Assembly (NCBI GenBank): GCA_018296165.2
Contig: JACKQL020000017.1
Span: 1,022,811-1,086,810, forward strand
Length of the DNA: 64,000 nucleotides
From: Termitomyces sp. T153
Taxonomy: Eukaryota; Basidiomycota; Agaricomycetes; Agaricales; Lyophyllaceae
Direction: 5' to 3'
Shown: positions 1-11,248 of the stretch, piece by piece
Position numbering within the stretch: position 1 is the stretch's first letter
Layout of the letters: every line of letters starts with the position of its first letter
Translations under genes and position numbers: made by a program
Notes under the pieces: model-generated
The model's input: the letters and a program-made list of their open reading frames with translations, nothing else
Databases searched by the model: none
Told to the model about the DNA's origin: nothing

Positions 1-91
1 GTGTTGGACAAAGCAGTTTCATTTTCTATTGACAGACACAAGAACCTGTTAGCACCCAGTGATGGAGGCATACACCTCATCTGTCACTCAA

Positions 92-484
92 CTAAAAATC
101 CTCCTCCAGCTCTGGGAGTGAGGTGCATGCACTGATCTCCTCTAGGGTCAACTCCAGCATAGGCTCATCCAGTGACAAAGCTCCAGTAACATCCTTTGCA
201 GCCAGCAGCTGCAGGAGGAGTTCCTCCTGCTCCACCATGGAGAGGTAGCATACCTCCAGGCCCAGGAGGCAGTGCTGTGCAAAGTGCCTGGGCTTCTGGC
301 ATCTCCAGCACAGCAGGGATGGCTGGAGTGAAGGCTGGCATTGGGCAAGCAGATGCAGGGTGGCAGAAATTGCTGATTGAAGTAGAGTGGAGTGCAGAAT
401 GTGGATGGTGGAGCTCCCTCCAGATCTCCATGAGTTACCATTGCTCCCAGGCCACCTTGTACCACAATGCAATCTTTTTATCAT
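92..484 (-). pseudogene. Gypsy family A gag, C-terminal part with zinc knuckle
   Basis: This is the nucleocapsid-like end of a Ty3/Gypsy Gag, which binds the element RNA in the virus-like particle. A CX2CX4HX4C zinc knuckle (CWRC...H...C) is read at 270-311. An acidic, Leu/Glu-rich tail follows and runs towards the window edge, so protease and polymerase would lie outside. It is one frame away from the capsid part at 489-1244, so gag is frameshifted between capsid and nucleocapsid. The plus-strand family A copy at about 7,640-7,690 has the same knuckle with TGA where this copy reads Gln; both changes point to an ancestral Arg codon (CGN). CG is nearly absent throughout. Confidence 0.8.
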
Positions 485-488
485 TGGA

Positions 489-1244
489 TCAACCCTCTGC
501 CAGATTGTTGATGTGTTCCACTAGTGCAGGGTGCAAGCCATTCCAGAAGGTGAGGCATAGTTGAAGGCCATCAAGGTAAGCAGCCTGCTTGATCAGAGCC
601 TGAAATGAGTCAATGTACTCATCCAGTGTATGCTTTCCTTGCCTGTATTGCTCTCTATCATGTAGTGTCAAGGCTGTGGTCTTGGCAGGGTCTAACAGGA
701 AAAACTCCACACAGAAGTCCTTCTCAAAGGCAGCCCAGTCTAGAAAACTTCCAATGCCTCCAGAGCAATGGAAAACTTGCAGTGCATAGGTGGAGGCATG
801 TCTGAACTTCATGTACAACAGCACCCAGGCTATTTTCAATGTGTTGGAGTCAAAGGCATCCCTATTGAGGTGGATATAGGTGAGGCAGGACTGCAAGAAT
901 TGCTCCCCACTAGAGTGGGCACTGTCATATGCATCTGGTAGCACTGAATGGGGAATCTGCAGCTGTAGAGTCACTAGAGCTGTGGGGACAGGTGCAGAGG
1001 GGGTCAGGGCTGGTTCCACAGCTGCTGGAAGGGCAGAGTCAGGGGTTAGGTGTTCAAGCAATGCCTGGAGTGATTGGGAGATCAGATCTGTTGTTTGATG
1101 GAGAGTAGAGAGTTTGGTAGTATAGTGGGTGAGAGATGATTGTATTAATTGCACTTGGGTTTCTAAGTGTAGCAGGTTTTGTCCTGTGGGGCTGGGGCTT
1201 CTGAGGGTGTGTTTGGGTTGGCAAGCTGAGATATAGAACTCCAT
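489..1244 (-). pseudogene. Gypsy family A gag, capsid-like part
   Basis: This is a 251-codon reading frame with a retrotransposon gag (capsid) domain. A polar, probably coiled N-terminal third is followed by an alpha-helical core containing the block DWAAFEKDF, then DREQYRQGKHTLDEYIDSF, which is typical of Gypsy capsids. The same block recurs in the plus-strand family A copy at 6,270-6,435. It lies 97 bp downstream of a family A LTR (1,341-1,717), the expected gag position. It ends in a stop just before the zinc-knuckle part, which continues in another frame. The family is clear; function is lost through the frameshift. Confidence 0.85.
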
Positions 1245-1340
1245 GGTGTCTAATCCTGGTGGGGAAGCAACAGATAGTGGTTCAGAGGTTCCTTGTAGCT
1301 ATGAGGGGCTTCCAGACTAGTTTTAGGAGACTTGTTCTGC

Positions 1341-1717
1341 TGTAAGGGCAATCTTCAGAGCAGCAGACTGGAGTTACGCAGCTAGCCAAGGGGAATCTGA
1401 AGTATATTAGTGGAGTAGACAACAATACAATCAGTAACTAATCACCTAGTAGAGGGGAATTGGGGAATCTGAAGAAAACAAGTCTAAGGATCCCCACCAC
1501 TCAGTGCAGTGCATCAGTGGGCAGCAGAGGTGTGGGAACTACTGTACAGAAGACTGGAGCTGCTTCTAACCCTAGGGCAATGATTGCTGAAGTAATATGG
1601 AGAACTCCACAGTTCTCTGGAGATCTCCAGGGTTCTAGAAAGAGCCCTGGAGATGTTGAACAAGCTGCAGAAGTGCTGGAATCAGTCACAGAGGTCAGAA
1701 ATGGAAGTCCCCTGACA
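1341..1717 (-). repeat. 5' LTR of minus-strand Gypsy family A
   Basis: Read on the minus strand it begins TGTCAGGGGACTTCC (at 1717) and ends CCCTTACA (at 1341), the TG...CA ends of an LTR. It aligns with the family A 3' LTR at 12,960-13,298, sharing for example CCTTAGACTTGTT and CTGATGCACTGCA. It interrupts LINE sequence at 1,718, so it inserted after the LINE. The partner LTR and the target-site duplication are outside the window. The 96 bp to the gag start (1,245-1,340) are leader sequence; no tRNA primer-binding site was recognised. Confidence 0.85.
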
Positions 1718-1749
1718 GGAAGTTCCTTACTGATGCTGGTGTAGCCTCA

Positions 1750-2267
1750 TGTGGCACTCTTTGCTAGGCTGTCCATTCTTTTGTTCGGCCTGAAGTTGGC
1801 ATATTCAGGGGTCCAATGGAATTAGAAGTCCACAATGCCCCTGGTACAGTCCTTCCACTTGACACTCCTGTGGGCAGCTAGCCTTCTATTGTGCATGTGT
1901 ATGAGCTGGTCTTGCTTGGCATGGAGGAGTTCTGCAGTGATGTGGACCTTGTCAAGGAGGTAGTGACCCAGGTGGAGGTGCTGGTTGAGCAGCAACCATA
2001 GGGCAGCCTAGCTGTTGCTTCCTTGGCCAGAGCTGGCAGGCTGTAACCAAGACAGGTGAGTAGATATAGGGCAAGGATGAATCCTACCACTTTGGCTTCA
2101 TAGACTGTGTGTTGCAATGGTGGCCCCAGGTAGTAGCAAAGGGACTTTATCTCATGGCCTCTGACATACAGTACCACCAATGCTCCAACCCCATCCTCCA
2201 CACATGAACCATCACAGTATATGGCAACAGAGGCAGTAGTGAAGGTCTCCTTGGCTGCCACAAGCAC
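1750..2267 (-). pseudogene. LINE RNase H domain
   Basis: RNase H removes the RNA strand of the RNA:DNA hybrid during reverse transcription. The N-terminal strand with the first catalytic Asp reads AIYCDGSCVEDGVGA, followed by a YEAKVVGFILAL helix carrying the catalytic Glu. The C-terminal HWTPEYANF...DSLAK block lies near 1,755-1,820 in a shifted frame. It is immediately downstream of the reverse transcriptase region of the same LINE. Stops and frameshifts show it is dead. The reading frame stops matching at the LTR junction (1,717). Confidence 0.75.
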
Positions 2268-2269
2268 TG

Positions 2270-3700
2270 AATCCTTATGATTTTTGATGTGGTGGGTGAG
2301 AGCTGGTATGTAGTTGGGCCTGCAGCAAATGGGTTTGATGGTTTTGATGCAGCTGGGGTCAACACTGCTGATGTGGAAGAGGTGGTGGAGAGGGGATCTG
2401 TGCCTTGCAACATAGCATTGTGCTGCTCTGTGAACAGTTGCATAGAGAGGGTGTGCATGGGGTCAAGAGGAGTGACATACCACAGCTTGAAAAGGACTTT
2501 GTGGAACAGCAGGTCTACTTGAAGAAGGTTGGCATGCAGATCTAGCACATTGCCTGTTGTAGTGCTGAGAGCACCCATTGCCACTTTGGCCACTTGCCTC
2601 TGGGACTGAGCAAGCCTGTTGGTGACAGCAACTGACCTGAGTCTTCTTGCCTCTGAGGGGGAATCATGGACACTGGTGTACCAAACATTGGCTGCATAAG
2701 TTATTGATGGGATGGCTACTATGTTGAACAGTTGGCAGATGCTGCATAGCAGCATGCCCATTGAGGGTCGGGATAGCCTAGCTATCTGCAGGGTCCACCA
2801 TGTGGCCTTGGGCACCACACACTAGGCATGGGCATTCCATTGCAACTTGGAGTCAAAGACAACTCCCAGATATTTATAGGATGTGATGGTTGAGACTGTC
2901 TGAGTAAAAATTGAGCCATCCAAGATGGCATGGGATAGAGTGAGATCAGCAGGAGTGGCATCACAGTGGGACTTCAGAAAGCTCATCAGCATGAGCTAGT
3001 GAGTTGTGTGCTAATGACAAGTCAAAGCCACTGCTGGGCCTCTGCATCATATCCACAAGTATCTTGTGTGTCTTCAATAGCATTCCCACAACCATGAGGA
3101 ACATTACATTATCCACGAAACCAAATGAAAATTTGGTTTTAGAGAGGAGAGGGTGGCTGTGAGGATAAGTGGTGCATTATAAAATGTGTAGAAAATCATA
3201 GACAGAGGGCACCCTTGCATAGTTTCATTTAGGACCACAAACTGGTCAGAGGTGAAGTCATTGAACTTAAGCCTGGTGCAGTGTCTCATAAGCATCCTCC
3301 ATATCAGGTTGATGTAGCACTTGTGGACTCCCTACTCATGCATATTGTGGAGTAGGTGGTTGTGGACCATGTTCAGAAAGGCACCTTGGATTGAGAAAGA
3401 GTGCTGAGGCAACCTTCCTTTGCTGCCAAGCATTCTTAATCCAGCTGACAACTGAGTGCATAGCATCCATTGTGTTATGGCTGGAATGTCTGCCAAACTG
3501 CCCTGCCAGCAGCATGCCATGTTTTTCTGCAAGGTAGGACAGGTCAGCAGCTATAATTGTGGAAAGAAGCTTGCCTATGGTGTTGAGGAGGAGGCCAATT
3601 GGGTAGTAGGCCTTAGCAACATCATAAGCTGGCTTGCCAGGCTTGCAGAGGACGAGAGTGGTCAAAATCAGCCACTTGTCATGGTACACATTGAGCTCTA
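2270..3700 (-). pseudogene. LINE reverse transcriptase domain
   Basis: Typical fungal LINE reverse transcriptase blocks are visible over several frames: KPGKPAYDVAKAYYPIGLL (about 3,600), FGRHSSHNTMDAMHS (about 3,470), GCPLSMIFY (about 3,210) and an FVDN motif at 3,108-3,119. FVDN stands where an (F/Y)xDD box is expected, so the second catalytic Asp is Asn. Thumb-like sequence with TYAANVWY follows near 2,690. At least four frame changes break the domain. It cannot be active as read; the family call rests on the order of motifs. Confidence 0.8.
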
Positions 3701-3729
3701 GTATGGCCTGAAAGATGTAGAACAGGTGG

Positions 3730-4422
3730 TCAATCAGGGTGTCTGCACAGTGTTTCAGTATAACATTCAGTATTCTGTTGGGGCCTGGGGCTTTGTAAGG
3801 CTGAAAGTGGGCGAGTGCATCTCATATGTGCCTCTTGCTGAAGAAATGCAGGCTGGAAAAGGGCTGGGGATAGGCCATTTGGGGCAGAGAAATGGATCCA
3901 GGGAGGAAGGAAGAAGGATTTGGCCAGGACCCATGCTTTGTCCTCATTCAATGTTGCCCAGCTCACTGGTCTGTCTGTGGTCAGATGCAGCTCAGAAATC
4001 CAGTCACTAGCAAAGTCAGTGGGTTCCTGAGTAATGTATCTGTTTGCCATGTAAATCTGCTTAGTGTCAATGGTCTCTAGCCACTTGGCCCAGTGCTGCA
4101 CTTGAGCTTTGCATATGCATGCAGCCATCAGTTGTGTGAGCCATGTAGCCTCCATTTTAGCCAGGTGTGCTACTACATTACAGAATTTATAGGCAGCCCT
4201 CTTCATACAGCCCCACTCCTTTTTGAGGGCCATCAGTTCCTTGTTCCACCACCTCTTGATGAATAGGTAGGGCTTGCAGAGGGGAACAATAGAGTCATCT
4301 AAACTCACTTCTTGGATAAGTGCCATCAGTGCTAGGACTCTGTCATGAAACTTGGCTTCTGCAGTGATGTAGCATAAAGCAGAAAGGGACTTCAGTTTCT
4401 CCTTAAGAGCATCATTGAACAT
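3730..4422 (-). pseudogene. LINE linker between endonuclease and reverse transcriptase
   Basis: This is a 230-codon open stretch with no stop, the longest intact piece of this LINE. It has KRWWNKELMALKKEWG, KAQVQHWAKWLETIDTKQIY and MANRYITQEPTD, a pattern seen between endonuclease and polymerase in fungal LINE proteins: a Trp-rich, Lys/Glu-rich helical region. It gives no catalytic residues. The adjoining endonuclease lies upstream in a different frame with a 30-codon overlap near 4,392-4,422. Confidence 0.75.
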
Positions 4423-4429
4423 CTGAAGT

Positions 4430-5282
4430 CCCTAGAGGGAGGGAAAGAGGTGTGTGGTATGGCAATCTCCACTACTGTAACAATGGGTAAGTGATCAGCA
4501 AGGGAGAGGGGGTGGAGCACAGGCTCTATGTTGCAAGAGATGATCAGTTCACTATGGCTTTGGGTGTACCAGACATTGTCTGGGCACATCCATTGGCTGC
4601 CAACCATCTGCAGAGTTGGGAGCCCTACTGGTAGGGCAAGGTCCATTTGATGAGAGCCAATTAGGCTAAGCAGAAGACTGAGACTGTCTTCTGAGGACAT
4701 CAGATGACAGTTGTTGACCATTTCTCAGAGCAGATTATGACAGTTAAAGTCACCCAACCACATCATTTGGTCTTAGTCAGAGGCATTGATGTGGTGGAGG
4801 TTAGCACAGAGGTATGTGTCAAGGATGATGAGACTGCAATTGTTCAGGCAGTCATTGTAGATATTAAAAGGAAAAAGCAGCCTTCTGTGCTACTGAAGTG
4901 GACCACCATGATGTCCAGTGGCATGATGTCAAGGAAGGAGTAAGTATCTGTGGGGTATGTTAGCATTGATGAGGATAATGGATTGCATATGGTTGCTGCC
5001 ATTGTAGCAATGTGCTGGAGGGTAGTGGGCCATCCAACACAATGAGGTGCAAGTTTTGCCCAGCTTGTCAAGGTATGGTTCCTGTAGGGCCAGGATGTCT
5101 CATTTTAGGGGGTCTGCAACATTGAGCATGGTGGCCTGAGTAATGTCTGACTTGCAGACATTCTGTTGCCAAATTTGTAGGTGTGTTGGGGCTCTGTTGG
5201 GTCTAATCAGTGCAGAAGGGTGGATGGCTGGGAGCCTTGGGTGCTTGGCATCAAGAAATCTGTGAGTTGGGCTTGGTAGCAT
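4430..5282 (-). pseudogene. LINE AP-type endonuclease domain
   Basis: This domain nicks target DNA for target-primed reverse transcription. Visible motifs in order are IWQQNVCKSDIT near 5,170, DILALQEPYLDKLG near 5,060-5,105 (with the catalytic Glu), a WLGDFN block near 4,760 and ADHLPI near 4,490 (the conserved Asp-His pair). The N-terminal part is in a different frame from the C-terminal part, and stops separate them. The catalytic Glu and the Asp-His pair are still readable although the gene is broken. Upstream, 5,283-5,480 has only short coding-like pieces. Confidence 0.75.
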
Positions 5283-5489
5283 TGGCTAGGGGCCAGGGCT
5301 GATGGGGCACCAAGGTCCCTCCATGGAGTGGAAGTGGGGGGGGCTACTGATAGCTTTTTGGGGTTAAGGACCCAAATGGACATAGTACCATCCTAGCATA
5401 CTGTCCAACTGTGCTAGGTGCTAAATGGGCACTCAGTGAGCCTGCATTTGTCATTCAAAATGTTACTGGTGAACTCCAATGGTAGTTCA

Positions 5490-6250
5490 CCTGGCCTGTT
5501 TATCCATCTTTGAGGCTGCTGCTTTTTTGTTGCTCACAATGTCTGTCCAGCACTCTGATACAGTGTTAGCTGTATCATTGGAGCCACTTAATCCAGCCTT
5601 AGGAGCAGTTGGGATAGCTACATTAGTCACTATGGCTGCATCTGAGGGGCTGGGAATAACCTGTGGAGTTGTTGCTGGTTGGCCATTTGTGAGTGCCAAA
5701 AAGTCATTGGCATAGTTCAGTTCCATGGACTTCTCTGTAGGTGCATTCTAAAAGGACATGCCAGAACTTGTTGCAGGGTTGGTAGTGGCCAAGGCCACTG
5801 ACAAAGAAGGCTCCTCTGCAGTTGGAGCTGCACTTGCAGGAGGATCCACAGAAGATGGCTCCTCTGCTTGTGCAATAGTAGCTCTCACCACCTCTGCAGG
5901 TCAGTGTAGGAGGTGAGTAAAGATACTAGTCTCACCATAGCACAGCCATTTGGCTATGCTGAGTGGAGAGTGACTTCTACTCTCATGGAGTTAGAGGAGC
6001 ATGCAGAAGCACTCACAATTGTCAGTGGTGGGGGCATACCACCCATTGTACCCCTCCAATGCAGGGAGCATGCCAATGGTTTGGAGTCAACAATGGCATT
6101 CATTGTTAACTCTCATAAACAGATTTGCATGCAGTGTGTTCCCAGACTAGTGGTGATTGAGGAAGCATATACCATAAGTATATCCATGATTTACTCAGGT
6201 GGAGAGCATGTGGTTTGTGAGGAGGTGATGTATCATCTCAGTTTTACTCA
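5490..6250 (-). mobile_element. Gypsy family B fragment: end of the second ORF
   Basis: Read on the minus strand, this matches the C-terminal end of the extra ORF in the complete family B element (41,040-41,790), including the terminal SKxxAASKMDK block and, before it, a Ser/Thr/Ala/Pro-rich stretch. Similarity stops near 6,250, where family A gag begins on the other strand. It resumes at 13,299 with sequence that in the complete copy starts at about 42,975. About 1.2 kb of family B is therefore missing at the junction. Confidence 0.7.
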
Positions 6251-7866
6251 GAGGTGTTGGAAGCTTTGCAGATTGGGTTGCCTTCAAGAAAGACTTCCAA
6301 GTGGGGTTTTCCCCAATTGACCCTGCCAAAACTGCCACTTTAGTGCTACATGACAGGGAGCAGTATGGGCAAGGAAAGTGGACACTGAATAAGTACATTG
6401 ACTCATTCCAGGCACTAGTCAAGCAAGCCACCTATTGATGCAAAATCAGTGAAATTGGCTTAGTTTTCAAACTCAGCTCAAAACTCTGACTCACAAAGGT
6501 GTTCAGGACTTTGTTTCACATAGCTCACTCTAAAAGTGTCGTACAAAGTAGATTTTTAATTGATTTAGATTACAAACTCAACCAGGTCAAGTCTGATTAC
6601 AAGGCTCAAGCAAAATATAATAAATTTTAAGCCTGAAGAAAATAATAGTTTATTGGCCAAAGAAACCCGCTCCCTGGGGATTTCTGAGCTGTAGCTAGTA
6701 CTTTGCTTGTCCAATAGGCTCAAAAATCCTCTCCTTTTATACCCCTCAGTCTGCACATGGACCATGGCTTTTCCACATGTTTTCATTGTCATCCGGGAGT
6801 GTGGTCAACCGGTTGGTGGGCTGGGCTGCATGGTCGGGCCTTGGCATGCACTTATTTTTGGCATCGGCAATTCAGATTTGATCATGCCAAGGCCTAGGCT
6901 GCTCTTTTGTCTGTCTCTTTTCCTCCCCCTTTGTCTTCTCCTCCTGCCTGCTGATCCTTATCAATGTGGACTTGAGGGCTGTTTAGTTTAAGTTGGTTGG
7001 TCAGAGAAGGGAGGGGCTAGCCCTGGATTGAGGGGAAACTCGGATTGTTAGCTGAGATCAATTCTTGGCCCCTGCCATCAAAATTTGATGGCCGGCTTCC
7101 CAGCTGTTGTTGACTGACTTTTGGGTTCATCCTTGGTTTTACATGGGAGGTTTTACTTTGAGGTATGCCTTACATTTACAGTTTTCAATGTTTTTCACCA
7201 GCTTACAGTTTTCAGCTGTTTTTATTTGTAAATTGTATTGTTTTATAATATACTTTGACTAGGCTTTTTCCTCTGCCAATCTCATTGTTGAGACCGGTGT
7301 ATCACTATCCTGACAGTCTTCAACTGTGCCTTGCATTCAGGGATGGCCTGCACTCCAAGCTGATAAAGTGCATCAGCAACCTGGCTGAGGACTGCCCAGA
7401 CAACAAAAGAATCACCTCCTGATATAAGGTGGCTTGGGATCAGTGACAGCTCATGGAAATCCAATGGGAGCTCTGCCACTTGCACTCAACACAGTGCTCT
7501 GCTCCATTTGCCAGTCTCCAATACCCTGCTCCTGCACTTCCAGCTCCCACCTCTGCTCTGGCCATTCCTGCACTATGCCTCTTGCCACTGGGCACTTCCA
7601 TGGACATAGACTTAGCCCAACAGCATTGCCTCATGCTGCTACTGTGCCAGAGATGTAAGGAACTGAGGCACTTTGCATGACACTGCCCATTGAGTCTGGA
7701 GGTGCACTACCTCTCTACAGTGGAGCAGGAGGAGCTTCTCCTACAACTGTTGGCTGCATAGGACACTGCCAGAGCTCTGTCACCAGATGAGCTGACACTA
7801 GAGTTGATCCTGGAGGAGATTAGCACTTGCACCTCCCTCCCCCCCCAGGGCTGGAGGAGCATTTTT
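6251..7866 (+). pseudogene. Gypsy family A gag, split by a solo LTR
   Basis: The capsid block GSFADWVAFKKDF...DREQYGQGKWTL...YIDSFQAL lies at 6,257-6,435. It breaks off at KQATY and resumes at 7,305 with PDSLQLCLAFRDGLHSKL. Removing 6,436-7,304 rejoins the frame, so that segment is a clean insertion. The zinc knuckle at about 7,636-7,690 reads CQRC...H...C but has TGA at 7,678-7,680, where the minus-strand copy (270-311) has Gln. An acidic tail follows to 7,866. Stops make it inactive. Confidence 0.85.
6436..7304 (+). repeat. Solo LTR (869 bp) inserted in family A gag
   Basis: It begins TGATGC and ends GTATCA, matching LTR-type ends, and is flanked by a perfect 4-bp duplication CTAT (6,432-6,435 and 7,305-7,308). 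No internal coding sequence is present. It keeps about ten CG dinucleotides (for example ATCCGGGAG, CAACCGGTTGG, GACCGGTG), whereas the surrounding element has almost none. It therefore appears younger than its host. A TATA-like CTTTTATAC near 6,735 could be the LTR promoter. The strand is a guess. Confidence 0.75.
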
Positions 7867-8090
7867 AGTCAAGCAATGGATGAGGTGTACACCTTCATTG
7901 CTGAATACTGGTACTAACAGGTTCTCATGTCTGTTGATAGAAAATAAAATTGCCCTCCCTAATGTTGATCATTCTAAGACAGAAAAACCTCAGTCTTCCC
8001 CTCCAGACATACAAACACCAACTATAGAGTCCAAGCTAAGCCTTCTGGTGCTATCCTGCCTGAGAGTGCCAACTGCCCTGGAAATATATA

Positions 8091-8640
8091 GTGGCCTCAA
8101 GCCTCTCTGCCAACTCATTGCTCCTCAACATAGAAATTGAGACCATGGACACCCAGCAAACTCACAGAGTCACCACTCTTTTGGACAGTGGAGCAATAGG
8201 ACTATTCCTAGACTTGGAGTTTATGAAGTGCTATGGCCTGACCAAGCAGCCACTTCCCCAATCCATTCCAGTGTTCAACATTGATGGGATGCCCAACAAA
8301 GCTGGCACTACTCAGGGCAAGGTAACTATGAGCTGGTGCCTCTGGAGGTGCTCTGCCTGCACCAACAAGGTCAGAGAAGAGCACTGGGCTGAAGTTTGAG
8401 AATGTGCAGCCATCTGGGCATGCTGTGCCAGCCATCTCCCCTTTGTAGATCTAGATCTCCTGGACTCCTTGTTCCAGGCATTCCTCCAATGAGAGGCCCT
8501 CTATAAGGACAACTGGAGCAGTAGTGGAGCTTCAGAAGAGGAACTAGGAGGGGAGTTTGGAGGCATATGTGACCCAGAGCTCCTAGACAAGGCAGTGGAA
8601 GTTGGAGACCAGATCTATGCCACCACCTTATGCTCACTGC
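8091..8640 (+). pseudogene. Gypsy family A aspartic protease
   Basis: A retropepsin-like domain that would cut the Gag-Pol precursor. The catalytic triad region reads TLLDSGAIGLFLD (Asp-Ser-Gly-Ala), followed by a basic/hydrophobic flap-like region with VFNIDGMPNKAG. The open frame covers 8,091-8,399; the rest up to the reverse transcriptase at 8,711 is frameshifted. The acidic stretch of 7,920-8,090 before it is linker. The position between gag knuckle and reverse transcriptase is canonical. Confidence 0.75.
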
Positions 8641-8710
8641 CCTCCACCATAGAGATCTGGGCTAGCAGACCACATCCCAGTGGCTAGCTCAGGCATTCAC
8701 TGCTAATTCC

Positions 8711-9742
8711 ATGCCCCAGACATTCCAGAACATTGTGCCTCTGTATCTTCATGCATTTGAAGATGTGTTCTCTAAAGCCTTGTTTGACTTGCTCCTGGAG
8801 CACAAACAGTGGGACCATGCTATTGAAATAATATCAGATTCTAAGCCCTTGAGCTGCAAGGTCTACCTACTAGCATCCAAAGAGCAGGATGAGCTTGACA
8901 CCTTCCTATAAGAGAATCTGTACTCTGGTTGCATCTGCCCCTCCAAATCCCCAATAGCTTTTCCAGTCTTCTTCATTAAAAAGAAGGATGGCTCACTCTG
9001 ACTGGTCCAGGACTACCACATTCTTAACACCATGACTATGAAGAACCACTACCCCCTCCCCCTTTTCTCTGAGCTCATCAATAACCTCTGAGATGCATGA
9101 TACTTTACTAAGTTGGATATCTGGTAAGGCTACAACAATGTGCACCTCTAGGAAGGAGACAAATGGAAGGCCACCTTCCAGACCAACTAGGGACTGTTTG
9201 AACCTCTCATTATGTTCTTCAGACTCACCAATAGCCTGGCCACCTTTCATACAATGATGAACAATATCTTCTGAGATCTCATTGCTAAAGGCATAGTGTG
9301 CATATACCTTGACAACATTCTTATTTACACCAAAATACTGGAGGAGCACTGCCAGATCATGCACCTTGTCTTGGAATGCCTCTGCCACCACCAGCTCTAT
9401 CTCAAACCAGAGAAATGTGAGTTTGAGCAGACCCAGATTGAGTATCTCAGGCTGATCATCATGCACAGAGCCATGGAGATGGATCTGGTGAAGGTGGCAA
9501 GTGTTATAGAGTGGCCAGAGCCCAAGAACAAGAAGGAGGTGCAGGCCTTCCTAGGCTTTGCTAACTTCTACCAGAGGTTCATCCAGGACTTTGTGCATCA
9601 TGCCTGCCCTCTATTTGACCTCACTACAAAGGACACTGCCTGGAGCTGGGGACTTCTGGAGCAGACAGTCTTCAATGCTCTCAAGCATGCTGTTACCTCC
9701 AGGCCACTCCATTTCTTCCCAGACAACAACTCTCCCTTCTAA
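8711..9742 (+). pseudogene. Gypsy family A reverse transcriptase
   Basis: Canonical Gypsy blocks in order: DVFSKALFDLL (8,763), FFIKKKDGSL then a TGA where Arg is expected (about 8,972-9,000), YFTKLDIW with stops (9,105-9,130), GLFEPLIMFF (about 9,195) and VCIYLDNILIYT (9,299-9,330), continuing LYLKPEKCEFE and FLGFANFYQRFIQDF into the connection region. The active-site box is YLDN (9,305-9,316) instead of YLDD: codons GAC-AAC, so the second catalytic Asp is Asn. This change and the internal stops make the enzyme inactive. Confidence 0.9.
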
Positions 9743-10080
9743 GTGGAAGCCAACAGCTCAGACTTTGCCACTGGAGCTGTTCTATCACAGCAGTCCCTGA
9801 AGGATAGAAAGTGGCATCTGGTGGCCTTTTACTCCAAGAGCCTGAATGCAGTAGAGTGCAACTACAAGATCCATGACAAGGAGATGCTGGCCATCATCCA
9901 GTCCTTTGAGGAGTGGCAGCATTTCCTGGAGGGTGGGCAACATCAGTTTGAGGCTTGAATGGATCACAAGAACCTTGAATACTTTTGGATGGCTAAGAAG
10001 CTCAACTGCTGACAAGTCTGGTGGTCCCTCTATCTAGCCAACTTTGACTTCTTGCTGCACTACAAGCCAGGTGATAAGAC
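9743..10080 (+). pseudogene. Gypsy family A RNase H
   Basis: The RNase H domain follows the connection region after a TAA at 9,740-9,742. It reads VEANSSDFATGAVLSQQ (the first catalytic Asp is in SSDFA), then YSKSLNAVECNYKIHDKEMLAII (with Glu) and FEEWQHFLEG. After a stop near 9,956 it continues with DHKNLEYF, the typical third-Asp block. It ends at LLHYKPGDKTH near 10,085, where the foreign segment starts. The residues are well kept but the frame has stops. Confidence 0.85.
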
Positions 10081-10661
10081 CCACTTGTTGCTGAGCACTA
10101 TTTGCAGCATTTCTGACTGGACAGCAGCTGATTGTTTTAATATGGCACAAGTCACAACACTTAGCACATGAGGCCTAGCCCAAAGGTCTGGAACAATGTA
10201 GCCTTTGCATGGGATTTTAGTGACCATGAGAATTATCAATCATGAGCTGTATCATGTGAAGTCTGGACTTTGGGTCTAGAGTGACAAGGCCAAGACCTTT
10301 CTTAGTGACAACACTGCCTTCTCCCCAAAAATGGACATATTGACAGTCATGTGATTTCTTACTTAACATTTTTCTTGTCAAGATTACAAACATACTTGAA
10401 TGGCATCTACACTTCAGATATTGACATTGGACATGCTCTTTGCTTGCAATTTATTATCTTTATGCATCACATTGACTTCACTTATTTTTTTTACTTGATT
10501 ACCAGATTAACACCTTGTAACCTTGTATGTATTATCAGCACCTTGGCAGATGCTGTTGCTGGCAGCAACTATTATCTCCTTTCTTATACTATACTTATGA
10601 ACAGTATAAATATGGCTGCCTGTACATAGAGACCAAAAGAAAAACAACAAACACAGTACTG

Positions 10662-10734
<73 letters not shown>

Positions 10735-11235
10735 AAGCTTACCAGCCTAAGATTTCATTTTGTTCTTTTGCTCACTATTGACAACAACTTAGCAGCAATC
10801 TTGCCAACCTTGACTTTGACTTAGTGTGGTGCCAACTGTGGGTGCCCTGATTGTTATCTCAACTCAGTTATGCTAGCAACTATGGCTAGAAACTAGTTTG
10901 CATTTGTCCCTTCCCAGTCCCTTCATTGTCACTCCCCCTTTCTCTTCACAACTCCCCTTTCTACTGCTTAGTTCTCCTTTTCTTAGCAACCCCTTTTGCC
11001 TTCATTCTTTTTCCCCTTCCTTTGTTTAGTGACCCTCCATTACCATCTAGCAACTTAGGCTAGCAATTAGTGACTCTTTCTACTTCTCATCTACTTCACA
11101 CCCTATTTGCTCTTGTTCTCTGGAATGGTTACTGACTTGCCCTTATTATTAATCTCCTACTGCCAGCTACCCTATCTAGTGACTAGTGTAGGTCCTCTTT
11201 TTAGGTTTTCTACATGGCACTAGGCAGCATAGGAG
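10081..11235 (+). other. Insertion between RNase H and integrase, no gene
   Basis: Family A coding sequence stops after the RNase H tail (LLHYKPGDKTH) and restarts with HHRP...MGKPDTLS near 11,236. The 1.15 kb between them is AT-rich without supported coding. It has a TATA-like TATAAATAT near 10,604, a (CT)n run just downstream, and TGGTGCCAACTGTGGGTGCC near 10,832, which resembles primer-binding leader sequence. I infer a remnant LTR plus leader of another element, but found no clear ends or target duplication. Confidence 0.45.
10664..10730 (+). repeat. (CT)n microsatellite
   Basis: An uninterrupted CT run of about 33 units, followed by TTTT. It lies 55-60 bp downstream of a TATA-like sequence in the inserted segment, so it would be in a 5' leader if that is a promoter. 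An uninterrupted run this long suggests recent replication slippage. Confidence 0.95.
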
Positions 11236-11248
11236 CACATCACAGGCC

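Larger units (their letters stand above)
1718..5480 (-). mobile_element. LINE (non-LTR retrotransposon) with RNase H, decayed
   Basis: On the minus strand, from high to low coordinates, it has the order AP-endonuclease (5,280-4,430), linker (4,420-3,730), reverse transcriptase (3,700-2,270) and RNase H (2,267-1,750). That order, including RNase H, is known from Tad-like fungal LINEs. The coding sequence is broken by many stops and frameshifts and CG is almost absent. The 3' end is cut by a family A LTR at 1,717. The 5' end fades into a family B fragment near 5,480-5,490, and no ORF1/gag-like product or poly-A tail was found. Confidence 0.8.
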
